Below, piece after piece: positions 1-9,189 of a DNA stretch of 64,000 nt. Made by a program: the position numbers and the translations under genes. The stretch is from Bacillota bacterium (lineage in GTDB: Bacteria > Bacillota > UBA994), in contig WSXW01000002.1 of assembly GCA_009773495.1 (NCBI GenBank), forward strand, positions 102,568 to 166,567. Direction: 5' to 3'. The notes beneath the pieces were generated by a model. The model searched no databases. It saw only the letters and a list, made by a program, of their open reading frames with translations, and was not told the DNA's origin. The number at the start of each line of letters is the position of its first letter. The stretch's first letter is position 1.

Positions 1-2
1 AA

Positions 3-1016
3 CAGCGTAAACCCTTAGTTACCGATGATCTAAATCCCACCAGCCAACTCTCCGGATCTCCTAGCACCCCTCATTCTGACGAGATAGATAAACTCAAAGA
101 GGATCCCCTTAAGGAGATCAACGAAGAGTATCGGATTGTGGAGCAAAAGACCGGCCTATTACAGGCAGAGATTGAGCAGTTGCGCCTGCTCAACCAATAC
201 ACTGACTTCTTTCCAAAGTTCATTAATCATGACGTAAAAAAACACATCACACTAATGGGGGCTGTGGGCGCGACCCGTTTGGATGACTTACTGAATCAGA
301 AGAATGTGCAGGAGGGGACAATATTACTTAGGGGCGTAGTCGAGAATTTAGCTCGTTTTCATAAAGAAGGCCAGATAATAGCAGACAACTTATTGCCTGG
401 CATGAGTCATAACGAAGAACTCATACGCTCCCAAATAAGTGGAGCTCTTCAAGGTTTTGTGTTAGCAGGAGTGGATTTATCTGAGGTAGATATTCACGAG
501 GCCATTGACGCCGCGCGGGTCCTTATAGATATTAGTACAGCGGAGGTAGGACCTAAGCTGATGGATGCGTCACCCCGGGCCTTTTTCTCCCATCTAGGAG
601 TAGTGAGGCCGTTAGACTTTGGTCGGGTTCGCAGTGACATTTCTGCCATTGATGTAGTAGAGCTCTTATGTGACCCTTCCACCGGTATTAGCCCCGAGGC
701 AGAGATGCAGTTGTATGAGCACTATTCCAATACTCGTTTTGAGGGAGTAGAAGAACAGGCGTTGCAACTACAAATCTTGCTACGCCTAGGTATCTACTAT
801 CGCATGGTTTTATCAGGGTTCCTAGTAATGCATTTAATGTCCTTAGCTAAGCCTGAGTCTAGGCAGCGCCCAGCCCTAGAGATAAAGTACTGGACGCCAG
901 CAGCTCTACCACGCGCAGTGGAGAGCCTTAAGTTCTTCCTAGCACAAGACCCAGAACTCGCACGTCTGCACGCCTTACTCGCGCCAAAGCTTGACGAGTT
1001 GGCGAAGTATAAGTAG
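3..1016 (+). CDS. Unrecognised protein, 3' part of gene (5' end outside window)
   Basis: The frame is open from the first complete codon of the window to TAA/TAG-terminated end at 1016, so the gene starts upstream and any internal GTG (138) or later start would only shorten it artificially. About 337 residues are visible. The first 60 are polar, with a stretch of E/K/Q/L heptad-like residues (around bases 90-180) that suggests a coiled coil. The rest is mostly helical-looking, without membrane segments or cysteine motifs that I can identify. I recognise no family and give no function. It is followed by a 230-base gene-poor stretch and then the valS T-box leader, so it is probably a separate transcription unit. 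Confidence 0.6.
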   Translation, partial: QRKPLVTDDLNPTSQLSGSPSTPHSDEIDKLKEDPLKEINEEYRIVEQKTGLLQAEIEQLRLLNQYTDFFPKFINHDVKKHITLMGAVGATRLDDLLNQKNVQEGTILLRGVVENLARFHKEGQIIADNLLPGMSHNEELIRSQISGALQGFVLAGVDLSEVDIHEAIDAARVLIDISTAEVGPKLMDASPRAFFSHLGVVRPLDFGRVRSDISAIDVVELLCDPSTGISPEAEMQLYEHYSNTRFEGVEEQALQLQILLRLGIYYRMVLSGFLVMHLMSLAKPESRQRPALEIKYWTPAALPRAVESLKFFLAQDPELARLHALLAPKLDELAKYK

Positions 1017-1244
1017 ACGGAACAATCAAAAATCCAATTGGATACGTACGGATGTGGACTGATGGCTGGGTGTACTCACTACTCATTAATCACTAAGGAG
1101 CGCTTTCCCGTTTTCCGCTTTCCGCTCAAGCTCCCGGCCGCGCCTCCGTGTACCGTGTACGCTCCACGAGGAACGCACTACGCGCTATGCGCCATGTGCT
1201 ATCTGCCCTGCGCGGCTGCTCTTGACTTTCCCATTCCCCGCGCA
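1017..1244. other. Intergenic stretch with simple-word repeats
   Basis: No gene is supported here. The stretch contains repeated words such as cgctttcccg / ccgctttccgctc (about 1099-1128) and ccgtgtaccgtgtacgctcc followed by acgaggaac (about 1148-1175). The second block closely resembles one at 37308-37352, upstream of obg, and the reverse complement of one at 35662-35692. A + strand frame of 123 codons running through here and the T-box leader has no protein-like character and is not counted as a gene. Confidence 0.5.
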
Positions 1245-1478
1245 TATACTATTTCAAAGGCTGTGATGGAAACAAAGGTCTTGACAAAGGCTCTAGAGAG
1301 GGAGACCTTGGCTGCAAGTCTCCTGCCGCTTATCATGTACCGAGGTCGTTCCGGAGCCCTTGGCGTGAATTTGAGTAACGCTGAGCGGGTATGCCCGTTA
1401 AAGCTTTGAGCTGTCGTATGACAGAAATTAAGGTGGTACCGCGGGACGCCCCCGCCCTTTTGGGCAGGGGCGTTTTTA
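1245..1478 (+). promoter_or_regulatory. T-box riboswitch leader of valS (tRNA-Val sensor)
   Basis: The conserved T-box sequence AAGGTGGTACCGCGG lies at 1430-1444, and is followed by a strong intrinsic terminator. Upstream, 1280-1365 folds like a T-box Stem I: AGAGAG near 1293, then ggagacc/tctcc arms around ggctgcaag. TGGT in the T-box would pair with the ACCA end of uncharged tRNA-Val. Candidate valine specifier triplets are GTA at 1337-1339 or GTC at 1345-1347; I cannot choose between them without folding. Known behaviour of the family: uncharged tRNA favours the antiterminator and read-through into the synthetase gene. The left boundary is approximate. Confidence 0.88.
1446..1478 (+). terminator. 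T-box intrinsic terminator
   Basis: ACGCCCC (1446-1452) pairs with GGGGCGT (1467-1473), with an inner GCCC/GGGC stem over a TTTT loop, followed by TTTTTATT. The group II intron begins two bases after this element, as expected for class C introns, which use terminator hairpins as target sites. Confidence 0.92.
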
Positions 1479-1480
1479 TT

Positions 1481-3376
1481 GTGCGCCCGGCATGGGTGTT
1501 ATCTATAGGGTGGAAGTCCCGAACGGTGAAGGTAGCAGTAACCGTAGCTTAAGGCAAGGGCTGGTCGCAGACAAAGTCTGCTGCTCGCCCATGCGCCTGG
1601 GTGTCCGTGGCGACGCGGAATCTGAAGGAAGGCTTTCCTCTGGTCCGAGGAACACGAACCTCAAGTGAGGCTAGTGACAGATGGATGAGTCTGCAGTGTA
1701 AGACAAAGTCCTTGCTGCCAAAGTCTGTCGAGAGTAAATGAGGCGGGTAGATGGAGGGAAAGGTAACACTCTTACCCGGGGAGGCCTGCCAGCGTACCGA
1801 CTAATTTGGGAACTCGCACAGCGATGTGCGATTGAACTGGCAGGAGTCAGCAGAGGCCATAGTACCCGCTTTACGGGGAAGGGCCGAACATGAAACGAGG
1901 TGAGCAAATGACAAGTTCGCGGAAAGAGCAAGGACAGCAGAAAACCCTTAACAGGTGCTCCTCGCAGGAGGAAGTGGTGAATACACAGGGGACTGTGAGA
2001 GCGCAGAGCTCTTACCCGGCACAAGTCAGGAGCTATACCTGCGGGACCGAGTATACCCTGCTGGAAGAGATGCTGAAGCTAGATAACATGATGGTAGCTC
2101 TCAAGCGCGTAGAGCAGAACAAAGGTGCAGCTGGAGTAGATAAGGTAGACGTAAAATCCTTACGCCCCTACCTCAAAGAACACTGGTTTCGCATCCGAGA
2201 AGAGTTGCTAGAGGGAACCTACAAGCCCCAGCCAGTCCGTCGAGTCGAAATCCCGAAATCCGACGGTGGCATAAGGCTCTTAGGTATTCCCACTCTAGTC
2301 GATCGTCTAATTCAGCAGGGCCTCGCACAAGTCCTAACACCAATCTTTGAACCCAGCTTCTCAAACAGTAGCTACGGCTTCAGGCCGAACCGTAGCACCC
2401 ACCAGGCAGTCAAGCAAGCCAAGCAGTACATTGAGGAAGGTTACAGGTACGTCGTGGACCTAGATCTGGAGAAGTTCTTCGACCGAGTCAACCACGACAT
2501 CCTAATGGCCCGAGTCGCCCGCAAGGTCCAAGACAAGCGGACACTTGGACTCATCAGAGCCTACCTCAATGCTGGAGTCATGGCCAATGGAGTGTGCGTA
2601 AGAAGCGAACAAGGAGTTCCGCAGGGCGCCCCTCTGAGTCCAATTCTATCGAACATAATCCTTGATGACTTAGATAAGGAACTAGAGAGAAGAGGACACC
2701 TCTTTGTCCGTTACGCCGACGACTGCAATATCTACGTCAAGACGGCACGGGCAGGGCAAAGAGTCATGGAGGGTGTAAAGAGATTTGTAGAGGACGTACT
2801 AAAACTCAAGGTCAATGAGCAGAAAAGTGCTGTTGACCGCCCCTGGAAACGAAAGTTCCTAGGGTTCTCGTTCACACCTGAGCGTAAAACACGTACACGA
2901 ATAGCACCCAAAGCTCGTGCTAAGTTCGAGGATAAGGTGAGGGAACTCACTAGACGTTCGCGGAGCATGAGTATGGAGAAACGAGTTGACCAGCTAAACG
3001 TGTACCTACGAGGGTGGATGGGGTACAGACACCCGAAGCGTTATTGGATCGCTAGACCAGTGGACTCGCCGACGCCTCCGCATGTGCTATTTAAAGCAGT
3101 GGAAGAAACCCCAAACAGTCTACCGCAATCTCGTCAAGCTCGGCTTAAGCCCAGACTTCGCCCGACAGCTCAGTGGCTCGGGAAAAGGATATTGGCGTTT
3201 AGCCAACACGCCTCAGGTGAACAAAGCCCTCGGTCTAGCCTTTTGGGCCAACCAAGGGCTCTTGAGTTTGGTTCAGTTATACGACAAGCACCGTAGTGTT
3301 TCGTGAACCGCCGTATACCGAACGGTACGTACGGTGGTGTGAGAGGACGGGGGTTAGTCACCCCCTCCTACTCGAT
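1481..3376 (+). mobile_element. Group IIC intron between T-box terminator and valS
   Basis: The 5' end GTGCGCCCGGCATGG (1481) matches the GUGYG rule and, from memory, the start of the Oceanobacillus iheyensis class C intron. So do later blocks such as ggtgtccgtggcgac, ggaacacgaac and cttacccggggagg. Domain V starts at about 3305 (gaaccgccg, holding the CGC triad typical of class C) and domain VI ends in CTCGAT at 3376. The intron carries its own reverse transcriptase gene, which is frameshifted. Splicing would join CGTTTTTATT to TTACGTAAAAAGG, leaving the valS ribosome binding site intact. Boundaries come from these motifs and were not tested. Confidence 0.93.
1908..3306 (+). pseudogene. ltrA: Group II intron reverse transcriptase/maturase, frameshifted
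   Basis: Start ATG at 1908 follows a GAGGTG site. The reverse transcriptase domain is intact: early block KSDGGIRLLGIPTLVDR, FRPNRSTHQAV, catalytic RYADDCNIYV, and QGAPLSPILSN before it. After the codons for WMGY (ending at 3026) the frame is lost. The true C-terminal maturase domain continues in another frame from 3028 (starting DTRSVIGSLDQW, later MCYLKQWKK and YWRLANTPQVNKAL) and ends at 3306 with the family-typical DKHRSVS. In relatives FRLA-like residues sit between GY and DT, so the break looks like a loss of about 11 bases. The original frame runs on to 3296 as an unrelated tail. The maturase is therefore probably inactive unless frameshifting rescues it; a sequencing error cannot be excluded. 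Confidence 0.85.
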
Positions 3377-3400
3377 TTACGTAAAAAGGAGTGTATTAAT

Positions 3401-6040
3401 ATGTCCGCGCAAATTCCTAAGAATTATGACCCCGCTATAGTGGAGAGTAAATGGTACAAGGTGTGGACTGATGAAGGGTATTTTATCCCAGGTCCAGAGT
3501 CCAAAGGGAAGCCCTTCACGATTGTGATTCCGCCGCCTAACGTAACTGACCGTCTGCATGTCGGCCACGCCCTAAATAATGGGCTGCAAGATGCTATTAT
3601 ACGTATGAAAAGAATGCAGGGCTTTGATACGCTGTGGGTACCGGGCACAGATCATGCTGGCATAGCCACTCAAAATGTAGTAGAAAGAAAGCTAGCGCGC
3701 GAGGGTAAGACTAGGCACGACTTGGGTCGCGACGCTTTCGTGACTGAGGTTTGGAAATGGAAAGAGCAGTACGGCGCCGAAATCATCAATCAGCTCAAAA
3801 CTATCGGCGCATCCTGTGACTTTACCCGTGAACGGTTCACTATGGATGAGGGCTGTTCTAAAGCTGTACGGGAGACCTTTGTTCGACTGTACGAGAAGGG
3901 GCTAATTTATCGCGGCAGCTATATAGTAAATTGGTGTCCGCATTGCCGCACTGCTATCTCGGACGACGAGGTAGAGCACGAGGAAAAGCAAGGTAAATTA
4001 TGGCATGTACGGTATCTACTAGCGAATAATGGTGGCTATATCACAATTGCCACCACCCGCCCAGAGACAATTCTCGGCGATACTGCAGTTGCCGTTAACC
4101 CAGAGGATGAACGCTACGCGCACCTCATTGGCAAGGAAGTTGTAGTTCCAGCTATCGAAAGACGTATTCCCATCGTTGCAGACGCTTATGTCGATAAAGC
4201 ATTCGGCTCTGGTGCGGTAAAAGTAACCCCAGCCCACGACCCCAATGATTTCGCTATTGGTGAGCGTCACAACCTACCACAAATCAACGTAATGAACCAA
4301 GATGGGACCATGAATGAGTACGCCGGACCATTTGCAGGGCTAGACCGCTACGAATGCCGTCAGAAAGTCGTGGCTTATCTAGAGGAACAAGGCTTAGTGG
4401 ACAAAATAGTTGACCATGGTATGAGCGTAGGTCAGTGCTACCGGTGTGATACTATAATTGAGCCGATTGTTTCCAAGCAATGGTTTGTTCGCATGCGTCC
4501 ATTAGCGGAGCCTGCTATCCAGGCAGTAAAGGACGGTACAGTTAAATTTGTGCCGGAACGTTTCGCTAAGACTTACTTACATTGGGTAGAGAACGTTAAG
4601 GATTGGTGCATTTCACGGCAAATTTGGTGGGGTCACACACTGCCTGTGTGGTATTGCCAGTGTGGCGAAGTATTAGTGGCGACAGAGACACCCACTACCT
4701 GCGCCAAGTGCGGTTCCCATGACCTTACTCAGGAAACAGATGTGCTCGATACTTGGTTTAGCTCCGCGTTGTGGCCCTTTGAAACCTTGGGCTGGCCCGA
4801 GGACACAACGGACCTCAAGCGTTTCTTCCCTACCAGTGTTTTGGTCACAGCCTACGAGATCATCTATTTCTGGGTGGCTCGCATGGTGTTTATGTCGCTA
4901 GAGTTGACCGGTAAGCCGCCATTTAGTCAGGTTCTGATTCATGGCCTGGTACGGGATGGACAAGGTCGAAAAATGAGCAAGTCTCTTGGCAATGGTATTG
5001 ACCCACTAGAAGTAGTAAGGCAATATGGGGCCGACACCTTGCGATTTGCTTTGCTTAGCGGTAATACTCCGGGTAATGATATGAGGTTTTATACGGAGCG
5101 TCTTGAGCCAATTCGCAACTTCTGCAACAAAATATGGAACGCTTCCCGCTTCGTGCTTATGAACATGGAGGGAATAGAATTTGAGACAGGATCTCTGCCG
5201 TCAGCCGAGGAATTGACATTAGCCGACAAGTATATCTTGTCGCGCCTTGCTGATACAACTTCTCAGGTTACCAAGTTTGCTGAGAGGTTTGAATTTGGCG
5301 AAGTCACAAGGTTGCTTTACGATTTCTTGTGGAGCGAATTTTGTGATTGGTACATTGAGATGACTAAAGCAGAACTGTGGGCCGGCGGAGAGCGGAAACT
5401 AAGCACGCTTAAAGTGCTGTGCTTCACACTTTCACGTACCTTAGAGCTCCTGCACCCCTTTATGCCGTTTATCACGGAAGAAATTTGGCAGGTTTTGCCT
5501 CGCATGGGCAAAACCATAACTATGACTGCATGGCCGACAGAAATACCCTTCGCTGATGAAAAAGCGGCGAAGAGTATGGGGTTAGTAATGGACGCTATTC
5601 GCGCTATTCGTAACATCAGAGCAGAAATGGGAGTTATACCATCCAAGCGCGCCGACATTGTAATAGTACCAACTGACAGTGACTACGAGGCTGTCTACGC
5701 GGCAGGCGCACACTACGTTAAACTTTTGGCCTCTGGCAAGGAGGTAAGTGTAGCATCCCGAAGTCCGTTTGCTAAGGGCGAGGCAGTTGCTATAGTCGTC
5801 ACAGGGGCTGAGGTGTATTTGCCTTTAAGCGAGTTGGTAGATGTAGCCGCAGAAATCTCACGCCTAGAAAAGGAACATGCGACGCTAGTGGCTGAGGTAA
5901 GCCGTGCATCCACGAAGCTTCAGAATGAGGGTTTCTTAGCCAAGGCCAGAGCTCCCTTGATTGAGCAGGAACAGGCTAAGCTTGCTGAATACGAGGCTAA
6001 GCTCGCACAAGTGGAAAGGAGGTTGTCCGAACTTAAATGA
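3401..6040 (+). CDS. valS: Valine--tRNA ligase
   Basis: Cytosolic class I synthetase that charges tRNA-Val with valine and edits misactivated threonine. Start ATG 3401 has an AAAAAGGAG site; the frame is open further upstream only because it runs through the intron tail. At 879 residues it is a usual bacterial length. Seen: PPPNVTDRLHVGHA with the HIGH-type signature (HVGH) near residue 50, the CP1 editing domain with TTRPETILGDTAVAV near residue 220, KMSKS in GRKMSKSLGNG near residue 525, and a C-terminal charged coiled-coil arm over the last 65 residues (ISRLEKEHATL and following). It overlaps folC by four bases (ATGA). Expression is governed by the T-box leader, now separated from the gene by 1.9 kb of intron. 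Confidence 0.97.
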   Translation: MSAQIPKNYDPAIVESKWYKVWTDEGYFIPGPESKGKPFTIVIPPPNVTDRLHVGHALNNGLQDAIIRMKRMQGFDTLWVPGTDHAGIATQNVVERKLAREGKTRHDLGRDAFVTEVWKWKEQYGAEIINQLKTIGASCDFTRERFTMDEGCSKAVRETFVRLYEKGLIYRGSYIVNWCPHCRTAISDDEVEHEEKQGKLWHVRYLLANNGGYITIATTRPETILGDTAVAVNPEDERYAHLIGKEVVVPAIERRIPIVADAYVDKAFGSGAVKVTPAHDPNDFAIGERHNLPQINVMNQDGTMNEYAGPFAGLDRYECRQKVVAYLEEQGLVDKIVDHGMSVGQCYRCDTIIEPIVSKQWFVRMRPLAEPAIQAVKDGTVKFVPERFAKTYLHWVENVKDWCISRQIWWGHTLPVWYCQCGEVLVATETPTTCAKCGSHDLTQETDVLDTWFSSALWPFETLGWPEDTTDLKRFFPTSVLVTAYEIIYFWVARMVFMSLELTGKPPFSQVLIHGLVRDGQGRKMSKSLGNGIDPLEVVRQYGADTLRFALLSGNTPGNDMRFYTERLEPIRNFCNKIWNASRFVLMNMEGIEFETGSLPSAEELTLADKYILSRLADTTSQVTKFAERFEFGEVTRLLYDFLWSEFCDWYIEMTKAELWAGGERKLSTLKVLCFTLSRTLELLHPFMPFITEEIWQVLPRMGKTITMTAWPTEIPFADEKAAKSMGLVMDAIRAIRNIRAEMGVIPSKRADIVIVPTDSDYEAVYAAGAHYVKLLASGKEVSVASRSPFAKGEAVAIVVTGAEVYLPLSELVDVAAEISRLEKEHATLVAEVSRASTKLQNEGFLAKARAPLIEQEQAKLAEYEAKLAQVERRLSELK

Positions 6041-7299
6041 AGTATTCTCAGGTAGTTGACTACATCCATGGATTAGGGCGTTTTGGTAGCAGACCGGGCC
6101 TTTCGCGCATTTCTGCAGCCTTAGCACACTTAGGCAACCCACATGAGGGGTTAAACGTTGTTCATGTAGCAGGTACTAACGGCAAAGGCTCAACCTGTAG
6201 CATGATGGCCAGCATCTTTCGGGCAGCAGGTTTGCATACTGGCCTCTATACCTCGCCCTATCTCGATTCCTTTACCAATCGCTTTGGGTTAGACGGGCAG
6301 GATATTACCCCAGATGAACTTGTCGCAGTGGTGGAAGATATTAGGCCTGTGGCCGAAAGAGAGGGTCTTACACAGTTTGAGTTTATCACCGCGTTAGCGT
6401 TCTATTACTATAAATCTCGGCAAATAGACATGTTGGTCCTCGAAGTCGGGCTTGGAGGTAGACTCGATGCCACCAACGTAGTCACGCCCCTAGTCAGCGC
6501 AATCACTAACATTGGATTTGATCATATGGAGATCTTGGGTAATACATTAGGCAAGATTGCCTATGAGAAAGCCGGTATTATTAAGCCTGGTGTCCCGGTA
6601 GTTACATCAGTAGACGCCCTTGAGGCCTTGCATGTTATTGCAGGTATTGCTCAAGCTAAGTCAGCACCACTTAGGGTATGGGGGAAGGATTTTTACAGTA
6701 GGCCTATCTCGGGGGATTTAAATAGTCAAACCTTTGATTACTCTGGTTGGGTAAACTTGGGAAGTCTCGAGTTGAAACTGTTAGGACCTCATCAGGTAGT
6801 CAATGCCGGGCTTGCTGTAGACGTTGCTCTAGGATTACAGCTATCGATTACTGCGGGGCAGATACGACAGGGGTTAAGGGAGGCCCTCTGGCCTGGGCGT
6901 TTTGAGATCATGCGCACTTGCCCATGGGTAATTATGGATGGTGCTCATAACAGCCATGGCGCTCTTGCACTAAGTCGTACTCTTGATGCGCTCCTGCCGA
7001 ATCGTAAGATACGGCTTGTAACAGGAATTCTAAGTGACAAAGAACCTGCGGAGTTGCTAAGATTGTTAAAGCCCCATGTTTTACAAGTCTACGCCTGTGC
7101 TCCAAGTATACCTCGCGCTACGAATGCAACAGAACTTGCGAGTATAGCAAGTGAGTTAGGTCTAGCAGCCGCACCGTATGAAAGCGTGGCTATTGCACTC
7201 CAAACGGCAGTACGTGACGCGTCCCCCGAGGATGTCGTTTTGGTAGCGGGTTCGCTCTATACTGTTTCCGAAGCAAGAGTAGGGTTGGCGGCTCTTTGA
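6037..7299 (+). CDS. folC: Bifunctional folylpolyglutamate/dihydrofolate synthase
   Basis: ATP-dependent Mur-ligase-type enzyme that adds glutamate to folates and may also make dihydrofolate from dihydropteroate. It has 420 residues, a normal length. The P-loop is VAGTNGKGSTCSMM (about residues 44-57). Also seen are YTSPYLDSF, LEVGLGGRLDATNV (about 133-147), the IGFDHMEILG metal/substrate region, and MDGAHNSHGA (about 302) at the C-terminal domain. Its ATG overlaps the valS stop (ATGA), a common clostridial valS-folC pair that is translationally coupled. The terminator of the unit begins inside its last codons. Confidence 0.96.
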   Translation: MKYSQVVDYIHGLGRFGSRPGLSRISAALAHLGNPHEGLNVVHVAGTNGKGSTCSMMASIFRAAGLHTGLYTSPYLDSFTNRFGLDGQDITPDELVAVVEDIRPVAEREGLTQFEFITALAFYYYKSRQIDMLVLEVGLGGRLDATNVVTPLVSAITNIGFDHMEILGNTLGKIAYEKAGIIKPGVPVVTSVDALEALHVIAGIAQAKSAPLRVWGKDFYSRPISGDLNSQTFDYSGWVNLGSLELKLLGPHQVVNAGLAVDVALGLQLSITAGQIRQGLREALWPGRFEIMRTCPWVIMDGAHNSHGALALSRTLDALLPNRKIRLVTGILSDKEPAELLRLLKPHVLQVYACAPSIPRATNATELASIASELGLAAAPYESVAIALQTAVRDASPEDVVLVAGSLYTVSEARVGLAAL

Positions 7300-7315
7300 G
7301 ATGCCAACCCTTTCT
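7281..7315 (+). terminator. Terminator after folC, overlapping its 3' end
   Basis: GGGTTGGC (7282-7289) pairs with GCCAACCC (7303-7310) over a 13-base loop that includes the folC stop codon, followed by TTTCT. The T run is short, so termination may be partial. Confidence 0.65.
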
Positions 7316-7435
7316 CCTAGGCAGGAAAAACAGAGCTTCGTGTCGAAAAAACGATATAGTCTGAAATCTAAGTTTTTGGTATTGCTAACGATATAATAAG
7401 GTTGATTTTTACATGCTTTTGAATGGAGGAGCGGC

Positions 7436-7882
7436 GTGGTAGACAACGGAGTTTTAGATGTTGCATATCCGGTAGTCGGAGGCGATTTCGGTCAAGCAGG
7501 GGAGGGCGCGTCTAAACTCAAGCGTGTCCTCCAGCAAATCGGGCTTGCGCCAAGCATGGTAAGGCGCATTGCGGTAGCCTCCTATGAGGCCGAGCTAAAT
7601 ATTGTAATTCACGCTTTTAGTGGGATGCTCAAGGCGAAAATAACGGCGAGCAAAGTAGAAGTCTGGGCAGAAGATCAAGGTCCGGGTATTCCCAATGTGG
7701 AGTTGGCTATGACTGAAGGTTATTCTACTGCACCCGATCACATTCGAGCTCTCGGCTTTGGTGCGGGTTTGGGCTTACCTAATATTCGCCGCAATGCAGA
7801 CGCCATGGAGATAACAACAGCTTTGGGCACAGGTACTACAGTATATATGGCGTTCAGCAATGTAGTGAGGAAAGAGCAGTGA
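7436..7882 (+). CDS. GHKL ATPase, RsbT/anti-sigma-factor-like
   Basis: Small cytosolic ATP-binding protein of 148 residues with the histidine-kinase-type ATPase fold but no phosphorylated histidine domain. The N box is VASYEAELNIVIHA (about 45-58), the G1 box AEDQGPGIP (about 80-88), then GFGAGLGLPNIRRNAD and GTGTTVYM. This is the layout of RsbT/RsbW-type anti-sigma kinases. GTG start 7436 follows GGAGGAG. A TATAAT at 7392-7397 may be its promoter -10, but I see no good -35. The stop overlaps the GTG of the next gene (GTGA), so it is coupled to the hydrogenase-like protein. From other clostridia this cluster sits beside NAD-linked [FeFe]-hydrogenases, hence a regulatory role is inferred. Confidence 0.85.
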   Translation: MVDNGVLDVAYPVVGGDFGQAGEGASKLKRVLQQIGLAPSMVRRIAVASYEAELNIVIHAFSGMLKAKITASKVEVWAEDQGPGIPNVELAMTEGYSTAPDHIRALGFGAGLGLPNIRRNADAMEITTALGTGTTVYMAFSNVVRKEQ

Positions 7883-9189
7883 GTTCTTACTTTCATTCGG
7901 TACAACTTGATGAAAGCAAATGCCGAGGTTGCACCAACTGCATAAAGCGTTGCCCTACCGAGGCTATCCGGGTTCGCAAAGGCAAAGCGCGCATTAACAA
8001 CGCCCGTTGTGTTGACTGTGGGGAGTGCATAAAGGCGTGTCCTAATAGGGCTAAATCAGTGGTTACAGACCAACGTTCAGTGTTGAGCCAGTATAAGTAT
8101 ACCGTTTGCTTACCAGCTCCCTCCTTCTTTGGGCAGTTCCGCAGCGACCTTTCCTTGGGAAGAGTGATAGGCGCACTGAAACAGGCTGGTTTTACCCACG
8201 TGTTTGAAGTGAGTATCGCAGCTGACATAGTGGCTCAAGCCATTGCGAAGCACCTCGCTTTGAGTGATGGTCCATTCCCGCGTATATCAACTAGCTGCCC
8301 TGCTGTTGTTCGTTTGATTCAGGTGAGATTTCCAGATCTTATAGATCATCTTGTACCGATAGAGGCGCCGATGGAAGTTGCTGCGTATCTCGCTCGAGAA
8401 GAAGTCCGAGCAAAGACAGGTTGCCTTGATAAAGAGATAGGAGTGTTCTTTACTACCCCTTGCCCAGCGAAAGTAACTGCGGTTCACCAGCCAGTAGGGC
8501 AAGGCAAATCCTATCTCAATGGAGCTTTCTCTATGGCAGAAATTTATACGGACGCCTTTCGCCTTTTGCCTAACGTTACTCAGGAAGAAACGGTGCGGGG
8601 TACCGCCCGGGGGCTCAATTGGGCCAGAACTGGTGGGGAGGGTGAGTCTATAACCGCTGATGACTATCTAGCCGTCGACGGCATGCATAACGTCATATCT
8701 GTATTAGAGGAGTTAGAACTAGGTCGTTTACGCAACCTCAAGTATATTGAGGGGCAGGCCTGTAACGGCGGCTGCGTAGGGGGAGCCTTGGTTGTGGAGA
8801 ATCCATTCATAGCGCGAGTTCGTGTTGCCCGACTAGCGCAGCGGCTCAGTAAAGGTCCTGTGGAGAATTTCGTCATTCCAGATGAAGTGTTAGCACTTAG
8901 GCAAACCCTCCAGGCACGGCCCTTTTTGCAGCTCGATTCAAATATAGAAATCGCACTGCAAAAGCTAGCCGACCTCGAACAGCTGCTTGGTAAATTGCCT
9001 ATGCTTGATTGTGGAGCCTGTGGCGCACCGCACTGTAGAGCTTTGGCAGAAGATATTGTTAGAGAGACAGCCAGTCTGTCAGATTGTGTTTTTTTACTGC
9101 GTTCCCGACTTAGTGCGCAGATGGTGTCTCAAGATTTAGGCGGTCAGCGCGAGGAAGGTGATGACAATGAATCTAAAGCAAATTGTTGA
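7879..9189 (+). CDS. [FeFe]-hydrogenase-like iron-sulfur protein, possible H2/redox sensor
   Basis: 436 residues. N-terminal 2x[4Fe-4S] ferredoxin domain: CRGCTNCIKRCP (about 15-26) and CVDCGECIKACP (about 43-54). Then an H-cluster-type domain with three degenerate loops: STSCPAVV in place of TSCCPxW, TTPCPAKV in place of MPCxxK, and GQACNGGCVGG in place of MxCPxGCxxGG. The four cysteines that hold an H-cluster are all kept. The C-terminal part carries CGACGAPHC plus a later Cys, the 4Fe-4S motif also found in RnfB. The catalytic hydrogenase HndD is encoded 5 kb downstream, so this paralogue is more likely sensory, in line with the group C hydrogenases known near such operons. It has no PAS domain. 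Start GTG overlaps the upstream stop; it runs 23 bases into the next gene. Confidence 0.85.
   Translation: MSSYFHSVQLDESKCRGCTNCIKRCPTEAIRVRKGKARINNARCVDCGECIKACPNRAKSVVTDQRSVLSQYKYTVCLPAPSFFGQFRSDLSLGRVIGALKQAGFTHVFEVSIAADIVAQAIAKHLALSDGPFPRISTSCPAVVRLIQVRFPDLIDHLVPIEAPMEVAAYLAREEVRAKTGCLDKEIGVFFTTPCPAKVTAVHQPVGQGKSYLNGAFSMAEIYTDAFRLLPNVTQEETVRGTARGLNWARTGGEGESITADDYLAVDGMHNVISVLEELELGRLRNLKYIEGQACNGGCVGGALVVENPFIARVRVARLAQRLSKGPVENFVIPDEVLALRQTLQARPFLQLDSNIEIALQKLADLEQLLGKLPMLDCGACGAPHCRALAEDIVRETASLSDCVFLLRSRLSAQMVSQDLGGQREEGDDNESKANC

Noticed and set aside
1038..1409. Open frame of 123 codons upstream of valS
   Set aside because: It runs through repeats and the T-box leader, has no ribosome binding site and no protein-like composition.
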